Shown here in pieces: positions 52,959-62,323 of a stretch of 64,000 nucleotides of DNA. The first letter of the stretch is position 1; the number at the start of each line of letters is the position of its first letter. Under the pieces are notes generated by a model. The model had not been told where the DNA came from and did no database searches. It saw nothing but the letters and a program-made list of their open reading frames with translations. The position numbers were made by a program, and so were the translations under genes. The stretch spans positions 171,537 to 235,536 of the forward strand of contig NZ_PNEO01000006.1 in the NCBI RefSeq assembly GCF_002870125.1, read 5' to 3'. The DNA comes from Burkholderia sp. WAC0059. GTDB lineage: Bacteria; Pseudomonadota; Gammaproteobacteria; Burkholderiales; Burkholderiaceae.

Positions 52959-53474
52959 TCAGGCGTTGGGTTTGCCGCCGAGATAATCGAGCTTGCCGAG
53001 TTCCACGCCGTTGTGGCGGAGGATGTCGTAGGCCGTGGTGAGGTGGAAGTAGAAGTTGGGCAGCACGAATTGCAGCAGATAGCTTTGTCCCGTGAATTCG
53101 AGCGGACCGCTGCGCATCTTCAGCGTGATGCTGCGCGTTTCCGAGCCGTCGATCTGGCCAGGCTCGAACGTCTTCAGATAGTCGATCGTCTTCTGGACGC
53201 GGGCCTCCAGTTCGCCGAAGGTCATCTCGACGTCGTCGAACTTCGGCGCCTCGACGCCCGCGAGGCGCGCGGCGCAGCCCTTGGCGGTGTCGGTGGCGAT
53301 GTAGATCTGACGCGTGAACGGCAGCATGTCGGGGAACAGGCGAAAGCCCGTCAGCACGGACGGATCGATCTGCTTTTCGGCAGCGTGGGCTTCGCCCTTG
53401 CCGATGATGGCCTGCAGATTCTCGAGGCCGCGCAGCAGCACGGGCACCGAAGCCTGGTACATGGAGAGGGACAT
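52959..53474 (-). CDS. DUF1993 family protein
   Basis: 171 residues. It matches DUF1993 in length and in the blocks LSMYQASVPVLLRGLENL, LFPDMLPFTRQIYIATDTAKG and NFYFHLTTAYDILRHNGVELGKLDYLG (in parts). The fold is expected to be a four-helix bundle like DinB. His residues in the last block (about 146 and 154) could bind a metal. No biochemical role is established. The promoter region is shared with the divergent exported protein at 53701. Confidence 0.83.
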   Translation of the reverse strand: MSLSMYQASVPVLLRGLENLQAIIGKGEAHAAEKQIDPSVLTGFRLFPDMLPFTRQIYIATDTAKGCAARLAGVEAPKFDDVEMTFGELEARVQKTIDYLKTFEPGQIDGSETRSITLKMRSGPLEFTGQSYLLQFVLPNFYFHLTTAYDILRHNGVELGKLDYLGGKPNA

Positions 53475-53700
53475 GGGAATTCCTTTTTTCTGGAGTGACG
53501 CGCCGCGCTTCGCGGCCGGAGCCGGGCGGGCGGCTCATTATGCGCCATCGGCGCGGGCGGCCTTTGACCGGCGCCCGCACAGGTCCGGCGGGCAAGATGG
53601 GGCCGCCCGTCGTGAGCGTTGTACGAGGGCCCGGCCCGTTTGTCCTGTTGTAATTCGAATGTGTTTTAATTGCCCGGCGAAAACATTCAATTCGCATCGC

Positions 53701-54336
53701 ATGATGCGCGGACCAATGGACGCAGGAAACGCAGAGAAGCGCGGCAACGCGCGTTGCAGGGTTGAACGGTTCTTTCTCCGCCGGCCGGCCGGTGCGCTGC
53801 CGTTGCGTGCCGGCCGCGTCGCCGTGCTGCTCGCGCTGCTCATGGGAGGCCTGCACGATGGCGTCGCCGGGGCGCAAGTGCAGGCGCAGGACGGGTCGCT
53901 GTTCGACAGCCGCGTGACGCAGCAGTCGGTGGCCGATACGATCTGCCGTCCGGGCTATGCCGATACCGTCTCGCCGCCGTTCGACGAGATCATGGCGTAC
54001 AAGGATCGGCTGCTGGCCGCGCGCGGGATCGACGCGAGCGACGGTCCGTCGTATGCGCTCGACCGGCGCGTGCCGATCGTGCTCGGCGGCTCGCCCGACG
54101 CGCCGGACAACTTCGATCTGCTGCCGTGGGCGGGGCATGGCGGCGAGCGACGCAAGGCGCTCCTGACCGTAAGGCTCAAGCGTTGCGTGTGCTCCGGCAG
54201 CATCAGCCTCGCGGACGCCCAGGCCGCGATCATGGGCGACTGGGTCGGCGAGTATGCGCGCTTCACCCGTCTCGCGTGCGCGGCGGACGACGACGAGACG
54301 ACGGACGCCGAGGACAAGGCCAGCAGCGGTTCCTGA
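53701..54336 (+). CDS. Exported HNH-like protein lacking the catalytic His
   Basis: 211 residues with possible starts at 53701, 53704 or 53716; none has a strong ribosome site. A hydrophobic segment (about 38-50) and GVAGA cleavage region indicate export. Residues about 80-190 match secreted HNH-like proteins I recall with the pattern ICxPGYTxTVRPP ... DHxVPLxLGG ... NLWP. Here it reads ICRPGYADTVSPP and LDRRVPIVLGG, with Arg122 where the His of DH is expected. Two extra Cys pairs (CVC) may form disulfides. A binding rather than nuclease role seems possible. Confidence 0.65.
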   Translation: MMRGPMDAGNAEKRGNARCRVERFFLRRPAGALPLRAGRVAVLLALLMGGLHDGVAGAQVQAQDGSLFDSRVTQQSVADTICRPGYADTVSPPFDEIMAYKDRLLAARGIDASDGPSYALDRRVPIVLGGSPDAPDNFDLLPWAGHGGERRKALLTVRLKRCVCSGSISLADAQAAIMGDWVGEYARFTRLACAADDDETTDAEDKASSGS

Positions 54337-54544
54337 CCGGGTTCGCCGAACCGTCGTTGCTCTCCCTGTTCGAGCACTGCGACGAGCCGTAGCGCGCGTG
54401 CCGAATTTCGGGATATGCTGAAGGCGGTTCATGCGAACGGAGGTTTGAGATGATTGCGCCCGGCCTTTCGTCTTCTGCCGCTTCCGGCCGACCGCCCGCG
54501 CGGGCGGCGGTTGAGTCCGCCTCTCTTTCACGGCGAGGCGCGCC

Positions 54545-54853
54545 ATGCATCTGACCGTCTGGAACATTCCCGAGTCCTGCTCCGAGCAGGACGTGCGGTC
54601 CTTCTTCGAGCAGGAGCTGGGCCATTATGCGAAGAGCATCACGGTCTACGACGTGGGCACTTCCAACGCGCACGCCGACCTCGAACTCCAGGCCGACGTG
54701 CCCTACGTTGCCGAGGCCGTCGCGCGTGAACTCCAGGGTCGCCGGTTTGCCGGCGTCGCGTTGCGGGTGAGTGCCGCGCCGTTCGATCCGCAGTCCCATT
54801 CATCGTCCGATACCCGACCCGATGCGCCGACGTCGTTCCCGGCGCCCGAGTGA
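54545..54853 (+). CDS. RRM-type RNA-binding protein
   Basis: 102 residues. The first 78 form a compact RNA recognition motif: beta1 HLTVWNIPES (RNP2-like), helix SEQDVRSFFEQEL, and a central strand SNAHADLELQ at the RNP1 position, which lacks the usual aromatic residues. The C-terminal 22 residues are disordered. Short RRM proteins occur in Burkholderiaceae and may act as RNA chaperones. The missing aromatics make RNA contact uncertain. The gene is alone in its direction with about 200-base gaps either side. Confidence 0.7.
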   Translation: MHLTVWNIPESCSEQDVRSFFEQELGHYAKSITVYDVGTSNAHADLELQADVPYVAEAVARELQGRRFAGVALRVSAAPFDPQSHSSSDTRPDAPTSFPAPE

Positions 54854-55063
54854 GGCGTTTTCCGTCGGGCCCGGCTTCGCCTGATTTTCTCTGCCTGTTT
54901 TTTCCGCCTCAGGGTGTTGTCGGCCGCGGGCGGCGCATGCCTGTCGTGGACGAGGGCCCGGATCGGCGGCGGGTCACGTACTCGGGGTACCATGCGAGCG
55001 GCTGCGAGGCGGCGTTGAGCAGCCGCTTCTGTCGACGATAAGCCTGATTGGCGCGAATTCACG

Positions 55064-56203
55064 ATGAGCAAAGAAGAACAGTTTCGCCCCGGCGGCGAGG
55101 GCGAGGGTCGGGCGCCGAAGTCGCGCCGTTCCAGACTTTGGGCCGGCAGCGCGTGCGTTCGCGTCTTATGCGCGGCGGCATGGTTCGGCGTAACCGGAGG
55201 CGTATGGGCCGCCGATGCGTTGCCGGCTTCCGATGCCCATGGCGCACTCGCGCCTCGATCTGCCTCGGCAGACGCTCCATCGGCAGCTTCAGCGGTGTCC
55301 GCGTTCGCGCAGGGCTCGGCGCCTGGCGCGCCGGCATCGGCGGCTGCGAGTGCCGTCGCCGCGTCCGCCGCCGTGCCGGCGTCGATGACCGTGCCCGTGC
55401 ATCCGGCGCTTTCGCCGGAGCAGGCTGTCGAGGAAGCGCATCGCGCGCTGGCGTTGCGCGATGCGTTCGCGCGCGAGGTGACGCGCCGCCTGCACGTGCC
55501 GCCTGCGGCGCAGCGCGCGTACGGCGAGCGTTTGCAGGCGGCGCTGGAGCAGCGTCAACTGGGTTCGCTCGCCGACGAATACGTTGTGCTCGTCGATCGC
55601 AGCGCGAACGTCCAGGCGCTTTTCATCTACTTTCGCGCGACGCCGGACGAGCCGTGGCAGATGATCGGCGCATCGCCCGTCGGAACCGGCCGGCCGGGCC
55701 AGTTCGATCACTTCCTCACGCCGCTCGGCGTATTCGAGCACACGCCGTCCAACATGGACTTTCGCGCCGAAGGCACGATGAACGAGAACGGCATTCGCGG
55801 CTACGGCAAGCGCGACATGCGCATCTACGACTTCGGCTGGGTCGACGGCGAGCGCGGCTGGGGCAAGGGCGGGGTCTCGCCGATGCGCTTCCAGATGCAC
55901 GCAACCGATCCGGACCGGCTCGAACCGCTGCTCGGCATCCGGCATTCCAAGGGCTGCGTGCGCATTCCCGCCTCGCTCAACGTGTTCATCGATCACCACG
56001 GCATCCTCGACGCCGAGTACGAGGCGCTGGTGGCGTCGGGCAAGTCGCTCTGGGTGCTGCATCGGGATCGCGACGTCACGCCCTGGGCGGGGCGCTATAT
56101 CGTCGTGATCGATTCGGCGCGCCGGACGCGTCCCGCCTGGTCGCCCGCGCCGGGCAGCCGGGCGCGGGCGCTGGTGCCGCCGGGCGGCGACACGGCCGAT
56201 TGA
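55064..56203 (+). CDS. L,D-transpeptidase (YkuD) family protein
   Basis: 379 residues. A hydrophobic export segment (about 27-48) is followed by an Ala/Ser/Pro-rich linker (about 50-110) that would span the periplasm. The YkuD catalytic domain is at about 170-335, with the Cys motif HSKGCVRIPASL. The upstream His (QMHATDP) gives the expected His-x-Cys pair, spaced normally. It would cross-link or tether peptidoglycan stem peptides. The SKGC form in place of SHGC is a tolerated variant in some families. Confidence 0.82.
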   Translation: MSKEEQFRPGGEGEGRAPKSRRSRLWAGSACVRVLCAAAWFGVTGGVWAADALPASDAHGALAPRSASADAPSAASAVSAFAQGSAPGAPASAAASAVAASAAVPASMTVPVHPALSPEQAVEEAHRALALRDAFAREVTRRLHVPPAAQRAYGERLQAALEQRQLGSLADEYVVLVDRSANVQALFIYFRATPDEPWQMIGASPVGTGRPGQFDHFLTPLGVFEHTPSNMDFRAEGTMNENGIRGYGKRDMRIYDFGWVDGERGWGKGGVSPMRFQMHATDPDRLEPLLGIRHSKGCVRIPASLNVFIDHHGILDAEYEALVASGKSLWVLHRDRDVTPWAGRYIVVIDSARRTRPAWSPAPGSRARALVPPGGDTAD

Positions 56204-56255
56204 GGGGGCTGCCGGTTGGGGCGCGCGTCGCGCGTCGGCTGGCGGCCCGAAGCGC

Positions 56256-57824
56256 TCAGCGCGCGAACAGCATGGCCGCGACGCCGATGAACACGCCGCA
56301 AGCCGCGCAGGCGAGCAGCAGGCTGTGCGTGCGCCGGTGTTCGCGGCGCACGGCGTCGACGAGCGTGCCGGCGGCGACCGATGCCGGGCGTTCCGACGCG
56401 GCGCCGCCCTGCTGCTGCAGATACCAGAAGAGGAGTTGCGGCACGCGCGGGGCGATCTGCGCGAGATGCGGCAACTCGCTCGAAAGCCGCCTGATCCAGC
56501 CACGATGATCGAGATCGCGCTGGGCGATGCCGGACAGCGCGCGATGCGCGATGCTCCATGCGTCGATTTCCGGATGGATCGTGCGCGCGAGCGCCTCCGC
56601 ATCGGCGAAGGCGCGTTGCGCGGCAGCGAGGCGCGGCGACACCTGGCCGCCGAACGGCTGTACCGCGTGCAGCAGCGGATGCAGGAGCGCGCCGGCGCTG
56701 CGGGTGTCGGCCGGCGCCGCGAAATGGGCCTCGCTGCGCATGCGCAATTCCGCTTCCAGCTTCTCGGGGCGCGCCGTCGCCGGCAGGTGCCCGGCCATGT
56801 GATGCAGCTCGGCGAGTCGTCCGTAATCCTGTTCGAAGAGCGCGGCTGCGCCATGCACGAAGAACTCGCGCTCGGGCGACGAGAGGCTCGACATCTGGGC
56901 GCAGCGGGCCAGCACGAGCCGGCCGCGCGTCGACGGCTCGATGCTGACCTCGACGTGGCGCGCGTCGAAGGCCGCGTGGAAGAAGCCGTGTTCGAACGCC
57001 TGGTGCGCGACGACTTCGATCAGATGCGCGGCCACCTGGGCGACGTTCACGCCGTGCATCGCGAGGCCGGCGACGTCGGTCGCGGGCAGCGTATCGACGT
57101 GCTGGACGGCGAGCGTGTGTCCCGAGCACAGGTCCCAGATGACGTCGGGCGAAAGCACGCGCCGGTCCTGCGCGAAGTGATGGCCGCTCTGGCTCAGGTT
57201 GGCGGCCTGGGCTCGCAGGTCGAAACGGCGCCGCAACTCCTCGCGCAACGCGAGGGCGAGCGCGTGCAGTTGCAGGCGGCGCGCGGTTAGCGAGAAGCGC
57301 TCCATCCAGCGCGCGACCGAGCAGAGCAGCGCGGCGTCGTCGTCGATCGCCTCGACCTGTTTCATGCGCAGCAGACGGAGCGTGACGACGCCATGCCCGT
57401 TGACGGGTTGGGCCAGCCGCGCCACGTGCGTCTGTTCGCACCAGCCGTTGTGGAGCGGCACGGCGTCGATCGAGGCAAGGAGCGCGCCGGGCGGGCGGCC
57501 GAGCGCCGCGTGCAGGGCCGAGTCGAGCTCCGTCGGCGCGAGCGGCTCCTCGAAGCGTTCGAGCGCGCCGACGGCGTCGTGCAGCGTCGCGGCGATCCGC
57601 TCCGGGTCGTCAAGCAGCGACGGCGCCAACGCGGCCGCCAGCGGCGCAAGCTGCGGCAGCGCGTCGTGCAGGCTCGCTGACAGGCGCGCGTCCTCGATCA
57701 GCCGGGCCGCGAGCGTGGCGAACCAGTGCAGCTTGTGGTGCTTCGGCGCGGCGAGCCAGATCAGCCGGACGCCGTAGCGCAGCGCGCAGAACAGCAGGCG
57801 GAGTTGGCGGAGTCGTGAGCGCAT
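56256..57824 (-). CDS. UbiB/AarF-like protein with degenerate kinase motifs
   Basis: 522 residues from ATG 57824; the frame is open further upstream without family sequence. The middle region aligns with UbiB kinase-like proteins. However, the KxGQ motif is replaced by AAALAP (about 63-68), the AxAS loop by LHNGW (124-128), and the VAVK lysine strand by VVTLR (146-150). The HADxHPGN catalytic/metal segment becomes HAAFDARH (283-290). A C-terminal membrane helix (about 498-519) is kept. It is probably membrane-bound and catalytically inactive as an ATPase. The gene is divergent from deoR at 58001. Confidence 0.75.
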   Translation of the reverse strand: MRSRLRQLRLLFCALRYGVRLIWLAAPKHHKLHWFATLAARLIEDARLSASLHDALPQLAPLAAALAPSLLDDPERIAATLHDAVGALERFEEPLAPTELDSALHAALGRPPGALLASIDAVPLHNGWCEQTHVARLAQPVNGHGVVTLRLLRMKQVEAIDDDAALLCSVARWMERFSLTARRLQLHALALALREELRRRFDLRAQAANLSQSGHHFAQDRRVLSPDVIWDLCSGHTLAVQHVDTLPATDVAGLAMHGVNVAQVAAHLIEVVAHQAFEHGFFHAAFDARHVEVSIEPSTRGRLVLARCAQMSSLSSPEREFFVHGAAALFEQDYGRLAELHHMAGHLPATARPEKLEAELRMRSEAHFAAPADTRSAGALLHPLLHAVQPFGGQVSPRLAAAQRAFADAEALARTIHPEIDAWSIAHRALSGIAQRDLDHRGWIRRLSSELPHLAQIAPRVPQLLFWYLQQQGGAASERPASVAAGTLVDAVRREHRRTHSLLLACAACGVFIGVAAMLFAR

Positions 57825-58000
57825 GGGGGCGGCGGATAGATGGTGCGCGTTGGCGGAGGAGCCGGCGCGCACCGGCGAGAGTAACAGGGATGCGGGGCCG
57901 CTGGCGAGCGGCGCGATGCGGTGGCGCCCGTTGCGCGGCTGCGTACTACAATACGCCGGCCCTCCGGACTCGCGCGCGGCCATGCCGTGCGCTTTACGCG

Positions 58001-58756
58001 ATGCTCGCAGAACAACGTCATCAATACATCCTTTCCCAGGTAGCGCGCAACGGCGCGCTCTCGGTGGCGGATCTCGTGCGCGAACTGCACGTGTCGCGGG
58101 AAACGATTCGCCGCGATCTGAACGCGCTCGCCGCCCGCGGCCTGCTCGTGACGACGCACGGCGGCGCGCTCTCCAGCGATCGCCGCGAGCCCGCCCTCGA
58201 CGTGCGCGAGGCGGCCAACGCGCACGCAAAGCGGGCCATCGGCGAGCGGGCGGCCGCGCTCGTGCCGGACGGCGCGTCGATCATCGTCGACTCGGGCAGC
58301 ACCACGCACGCGGTGGCTCGTGCGCTGACCAACCGGCACCGGTTGACCGTCTACACGAACGACTGGCGCATTGCGCTATTGCTCGGCCGGCGCAACGACA
58401 ACCGCGTGACGCTGCTCGGCGGCGAGCTGTCCGATCACGAGGAAGCCACGTTCGGGCTCGACACCGTGCAGCAGCTCGCGCAGTACCACGCGGACTATGC
58501 GTTCGTCGGTGCGGGCGGCATTACGGCCGAGGGCCATCTGACCGACTACTCGCGGATGGTGGCCGAGGTGCGCGGCCAGATGCTGGCCGCGGCCGGCTGC
58601 GCGGTCATCGTCGCCGACCATTCGAAGTTCGGGCGCGTGACGCCGGTGCGCATCAGCGGCTTCGAGCGGACCCGTTTCGTGATTACCGAGCAGGAGCCGG
58701 ACCGGGCGATCGCGCGCGCGATCGCCGCGCGCGGTCCCGAACTGCTGGTCGTCTGA
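58001..58756 (+). CDS. DeoR-family transcriptional regulator
   Basis: 251 residues from ATG 58001; the frame starts earlier but without family sequence. The HTH is at about 5-57 (GALSVADLVRELHVSRETIRRDL), and the DeoR C-terminal sensor has IIVDSGSTTHAVARAL and FVGAGGIT. These regulators sense phosphorylated sugars or similar small phosphates. It is immediately upstream of, and in the same direction as, the AEP transporter genes. It likely represses them, perhaps in response to AEP or a derivative. Confidence 0.87.
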   Translation: MLAEQRHQYILSQVARNGALSVADLVRELHVSRETIRRDLNALAARGLLVTTHGGALSSDRREPALDVREAANAHAKRAIGERAAALVPDGASIIVDSGSTTHAVARALTNRHRLTVYTNDWRIALLLGRRNDNRVTLLGGELSDHEEATFGLDTVQQLAQYHADYAFVGAGGITAEGHLTDYSRMVAEVRGQMLAAAGCAVIVADHSKFGRVTPVRISGFERTRFVITEQEPDRAIARAIAARGPELLVV

Positions 58757-59170
58757 ACCCGGTCGACTTCCTTTTTTTCGGCTTCGTTCTGCTTTTCGCC
58801 TCTTCCCGCGTGTGCGTGGCCGGCTCCGGACGGCTGGGGCGTGCTCAATCTCGTCAGTTGGCAAATTGTGTCGTTAGTTGGAAATTGCCGTTGACGTCAC
58901 CGATTTGTCATGAAAACCTGTGATTCTTCCCGAGCCCATTCGGGCGGGGCCGGGGGGGGCCGGCGCACAAGGCGTTGGCGCCGTCCGGCCGTCTTGCGGG
59001 ACATGCGATCCGGCCGGTCGGGAATCCTTTTCGAGACCAGCCGCGCCGCACGATCGGGCGAGACATCGGGTGAGCGCGGCGACGGGTTCGTCCGTCATCC
59101 GATTCCGATTCCACACACACGCACCGGGTTTCACCGGGCTACTACACTTTTCGCCTTCGGAGAAAACGAC
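58757..59170. other. Intergenic region, 414 bases, upstream of phnS
   Basis: No gene. It contains a T-rich run after deoR (58771-58779) and two spaced direct repeats at 58851-58887. A short hairpin CCCGA-N6-TCGGG lies at about 58929-58944. The promoter for phnSTUV is expected between 58850 and 59100. Confidence 0.4.
58851..58887 (+). promoter_or_regulatory. Direct repeat, candidate DeoR operator for phnSTUV
   Basis: The near-identical repeats TCGTCAGTTGGCAAATTG (58851-58868) and TCGTTAGTTGGAAATTG (58871-58887) start 20 bases apart, two helical turns. Spaced direct or inverted repeats are usual for DeoR-family binding. Confidence 0.45.
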
Positions 59171-60262
59171 ATGACGACCAGAACAATCCATCGCACGCGC
59201 CCCGGTTTCGTCCGCAAGCTTTTGCCGATGCTGGCGGCCGCGATGGTGCTGGAGGGGGTGACGCTGAGCGCGCACGCCGCCGGTGCGGTGGTGCTCTATA
59301 CGGCCGACGGTCTCGAGACTTTCTATAGCGAAGTGCTGCCGGCGTTCGAGAAGCAGGAAGGCGTGAAGGTCAACATCGTGACGGACGGCAGCGGCGCCGT
59401 GGTGAACCGCGCGAACGTCGAGAAGGATTCGCCGAAGGCCGACGTGCTCGTCACGCTGCCGCCGTTCATCCAGCAGGCGGGCCAGAGCGGGCTGCTGCAG
59501 AGCTACCGGAGCGTCAACTACAAAAACGTGCCGGCCATCGCGAAGGCGTCGGACGGAACGTGGTCCACGTTCGTCAACAACTACTTCACGTTCGCGATCA
59601 ATCCCGACGTCGTGAAGAACCAGCCGAAGACCTTCGCGGACCTGCTGAGTCCCGAATATAGCGGCAAGGTCGCCTACTCGAACCCCGCCACGGCCGGCGA
59701 CGGGATGGCCGTCATCATCCTGACGACCACGCTGATGGGCGAGGACAAGGCGTTCGATTATCTGAAGAAGCTCGAGCAGAGCGCGAAGTTCCATACCCAG
59801 GGCACGGGCTATCTCGACGTGCTGCTTTCGCGCAACGAGATCTCGGTGGCCAACGGCGACCTGCAGATGGATCTCGACGATGCGGCCGACGGCGGTCTGT
59901 CGCTCAAGCCGATCTTCCTCGCCGCCGAGCCCGGCGGCCGTCCGACCACGTTCCAGTTGCCCTATGCGATCGGTCTGATCAAGAACGGTCCGAACCCGAC
60001 CGAGGGCAAGAAGCTGATCGACTATCTGATGTCCGTACAGGTGCAGTCGAAGGTGCCGGACATCTTCGGCATTCCGGCGCGGACCGACGTGCCGCTCACG
60101 GGCAAGAACGGCGCGGTGGTCAAGGAAGCGATCGCGGGCGTGCATCTGATTCCGGTGGACTGGAGCCAGGTCATGGCGAAGCAGGCCGGCTGGACGACGC
60201 GCTGGAAGAACGAGGTGATCGGCTCGTCGGGCAAGCAGACCGAAGTCGTGAAGCCGCAGTAA
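59171..60262 (+). CDS. phnS: 2-Aminoethylphosphonate ABC transporter, substrate-binding protein
   Basis: 363 residues. The signal peptide (charged start, hydrophobic core about 17-30, cleavage after AHA) directs it to the periplasm. The mature chain starts GAVVLYTADGLETFYSEVLPAFEK (here abbreviated to its first part), typical of PhnS-like binding proteins in the iron/thiamine/spermidine-type (type 2) group. It should deliver AEP to PhnUV. A GGAGAAAACGAC ribosome site precedes the ATG. The next gene starts 44 bases downstream. Confidence 0.9.
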   Translation: MTTRTIHRTRPGFVRKLLPMLAAAMVLEGVTLSAHAAGAVVLYTADGLETFYSEVLPAFEKQEGVKVNIVTDGSGAVVNRANVEKDSPKADVLVTLPPFIQQAGQSGLLQSYRSVNYKNVPAIAKASDGTWSTFVNNYFTFAINPDVVKNQPKTFADLLSPEYSGKVAYSNPATAGDGMAVIILTTTLMGEDKAFDYLKKLEQSAKFHTQGTGYLDVLLSRNEISVANGDLQMDLDDAADGGLSLKPIFLAAEPGGRPTTFQLPYAIGLIKNGPNPTEGKKLIDYLMSVQVQSKVPDIFGIPARTDVPLTGKNGAVVKEAIAGVHLIPVDWSQVMAKQAGWTTRWKNEVIGSSGKQTEVVKPQ

Positions 60263-60306
60263 GCGGTCCGGATCGTGACGCGTCCGTTCAGCAGGAGAGA
60301 AGTACG

Positions 60307-61398
60307 GTGAGCACCGCAGGTCTTGCGCAGTCCCCGTCGACGCGGGCCGTGCCGGAGGCGTCCGGCGCGCCGGTTTCGGCCGGCGTGCAGATCGAGCATC
60401 TGAGCGTGCGCTTCGGCAGCCGCACGGTGCTCGACGACCTGTCGCTGACGATCCGGCGCGGCGAGTTGCTGACCGTGCTCGGCCGCAGCGGTTGCGGCAA
60501 GACGACGTTGCTACGCTTCATCGCCGGGTTCATCGAGGCGGACGGGCTGGTCGGCTCGCTTACGGTGGCCGGCCGCAACCTGACACACGTGCCGCCGCAC
60601 CGGCGCAACCTGGGGCTGCTGTTCCAGAGCTATGCGCTGTTTCCTCATCTGACCGTGTTCGAAAACGTCGCTTTCGGGCTGCGCGCGCGGCGCGTGCCGG
60701 GACGCGACATCGCGCGGCGCGTGGCCGAGGCGCTCAAGCTCGTGCAGCTCGGCGACGCCGGCCACGTGATGCCCGCGCAGCTTTCGGGCGGCATGCAGCA
60801 GCGCGTGGCGCTTGCCCGCGCGCTCGTCATCGAGCCCGACGTGCTGCTGCTCGACGAGCCGCTGTCCGCGCTCGACGCCAATCTGCGCGCTTCCGTGCGT
60901 TCCGAGTTGAAGGCGCTGCACGAGCGGCTGCCGGACCTGACGATCGTCTGCGTCACGCATGATCAGGACGACGCGCTGATGCTGTCCGACCGCACGCTGC
61001 TGATGCGCGACGGCCGCATCGCGCAACTCGGCACGCCGCAGGAACTTTACGACACGCCGGGCGATGCGTACGTGGCCCGCTATCTGGGCGCGGCCAATCT
61101 GCTGCCGCCGAACGTTGCGTTCGCGCTCGGCGACCCGCGCCACGACGAGCGTGAACGTCTTGCCTGCCTGCGTCCCGAGCGGCTGAGAATCGTGCCGCTC
61201 GGCGAGGGGGCGTTGCACGGCACCGTCGTCTCGGTGGAGTGGTACGGTTCGGTGCTGTCGGTGCCGGTCATGCTCGACGCGATGCCGGACGAGCCCCTGT
61301 TGGTGACGATGCAGCGCGGCCACGGCCTGACGCCGGAAAAGGGCATGCGCGTGTCGCTGCGTTACGAGGTGGACGATGTCGTCCTTGTTCACCCCTGA
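60307..61398 (+). CDS. phnT: 2-Aminoethylphosphonate ABC transporter, ATP-binding protein
   Basis: 363 residues with a GTG start at 60307 preceded by AGGAGAG. Walker A GRSGCGKTT is at 59-67, signature LSGGMQQRVALARAL at about 160-174 and Walker B VLLLDEPLSALD follows. A C-terminal TOBE-like extension (about 270-360) is typical of PhnT/PotA-type ATPases. It powers uptake through PhnU and PhnV. The last 23 bases overlap phnU. Confidence 0.9.
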   Translation: MSTAGLAQSPSTRAVPEASGAPVSAGVQIEHLSVRFGSRTVLDDLSLTIRRGELLTVLGRSGCGKTTLLRFIAGFIEADGLVGSLTVAGRNLTHVPPHRRNLGLLFQSYALFPHLTVFENVAFGLRARRVPGRDIARRVAEALKLVQLGDAGHVMPAQLSGGMQQRVALARALVIEPDVLLLDEPLSALDANLRASVRSELKALHERLPDLTIVCVTHDQDDALMLSDRTLLMRDGRIAQLGTPQELYDTPGDAYVARYLGAANLLPPNVAFALGDPRHDERERLACLRPERLRIVPLGEGALHGTVVSVEWYGSVLSVPVMLDAMPDEPLLVTMQRGHGLTPEKGMRVSLRYEVDDVVLVHP

Positions 61399-62323
61399 GA
61401 CTTCCGGCGCGACGGCGGCGAGCGCTGCGGACGCGCCCGGCGCGCCGTTGATGGACCACGGACATGCCGCCGCGCGTCGCCGTCGCGAACGGCGCGCGCA
61501 ATGGCATATCGCGCTACTTGCCGTGTTCGTGCTCGGTCCGCTCGTCGTCTATCCGCTCGTGCGGCTCGTGCTGCTGAGCCTGACGGGCGCGCACGGCATC
61601 AGCCTGCATGCCTACGAGACGTTCTTCGCCAACCCGGAATCGCGCGGCGTGATCGGCACGACGCTGTGGATTCTGTTCGTCAGCGCGGGGCTGGCGTCGC
61701 TGCTCGGTGTTGGCCTCGCGGCGGTCCTGTTTTTCCGGCCGTTTCCGGGCGTGCGTCTCATCACGCGGTTCCTCGAACTCTTCGTCGCGTTTCCGTCGTT
61801 TCTCGTCGCGTTTACGCTGATTTTCCTGTACGGCTCGCAGGGCTCGGTCGGCATTGCGTTGCAGGACCTCTTTCATCTGCAGGCGCCGCCGCTCGATTTT
61901 CTGTTCGGCATGGGCGGCGTGATTCTCGCGGAAGTCGTGTTTTACTCGCCGTTTGTCGTGCGTCCCACGCTCGCCGCCTTTGCCCTGCTCGACATGCGTC
62001 TCGTGGAAGCCGCACGCAGCCTCGGGGCGAACGGATGGATGGTGGCTATGCGCGTGATCCTGCCGCTCGCGTGGCCGGGCATCGCGGCCGGCACGCTGCT
62101 CTGCTTTCTGCTGACGCTCAACGAGTTCGGCATCTTGCTCGTGCTCGGCAGCGCACATATGGTTACGTTGCCGGTCGCGATCTATAGCTCGGCGACCGTC
62201 GACCTGGATCTGCCGACTGCGGCGGCGGGCGCGGTGGTGATGCTCGTCATGTCGCTTTCGCTCTATGCGCTGTACCGGCGGGTGAGCCGGCGCGATCGCG
62301 GAGGTTCCCGCAATGGCCGCTAA
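61376..62323 (+). CDS. phnU: 2-Aminoethylphosphonate ABC transporter, permease 1
   Basis: 315 residues. A soluble N-terminus of about 40 residues precedes six membrane spans. The ATPase-coupling EAA loop reads EAARSLGANGWMVAMRVILP (about 206-225). It overlaps phnT by 23 bases and phnV by 11, so the four transporter genes are one operon. ATG 61376 has GAGGTGGACG in front. Confidence 0.9.
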   Translation: MSSLFTPETSGATAASAADAPGAPLMDHGHAAARRRRERRAQWHIALLAVFVLGPLVVYPLVRLVLLSLTGAHGISLHAYETFFANPESRGVIGTTLWILFVSAGLASLLGVGLAAVLFFRPFPGVRLITRFLELFVAFPSFLVAFTLIFLYGSQGSVGIALQDLFHLQAPPLDFLFGMGGVILAEVVFYSPFVVRPTLAAFALLDMRLVEAARSLGANGWMVAMRVILPLAWPGIAAGTLLCFLLTLNEFGILLVLGSAHMVTLPVAIYSSATVDLDLPTAAAGAVVMLVMSLSLYALYRRVSRRDRGGSRNGR

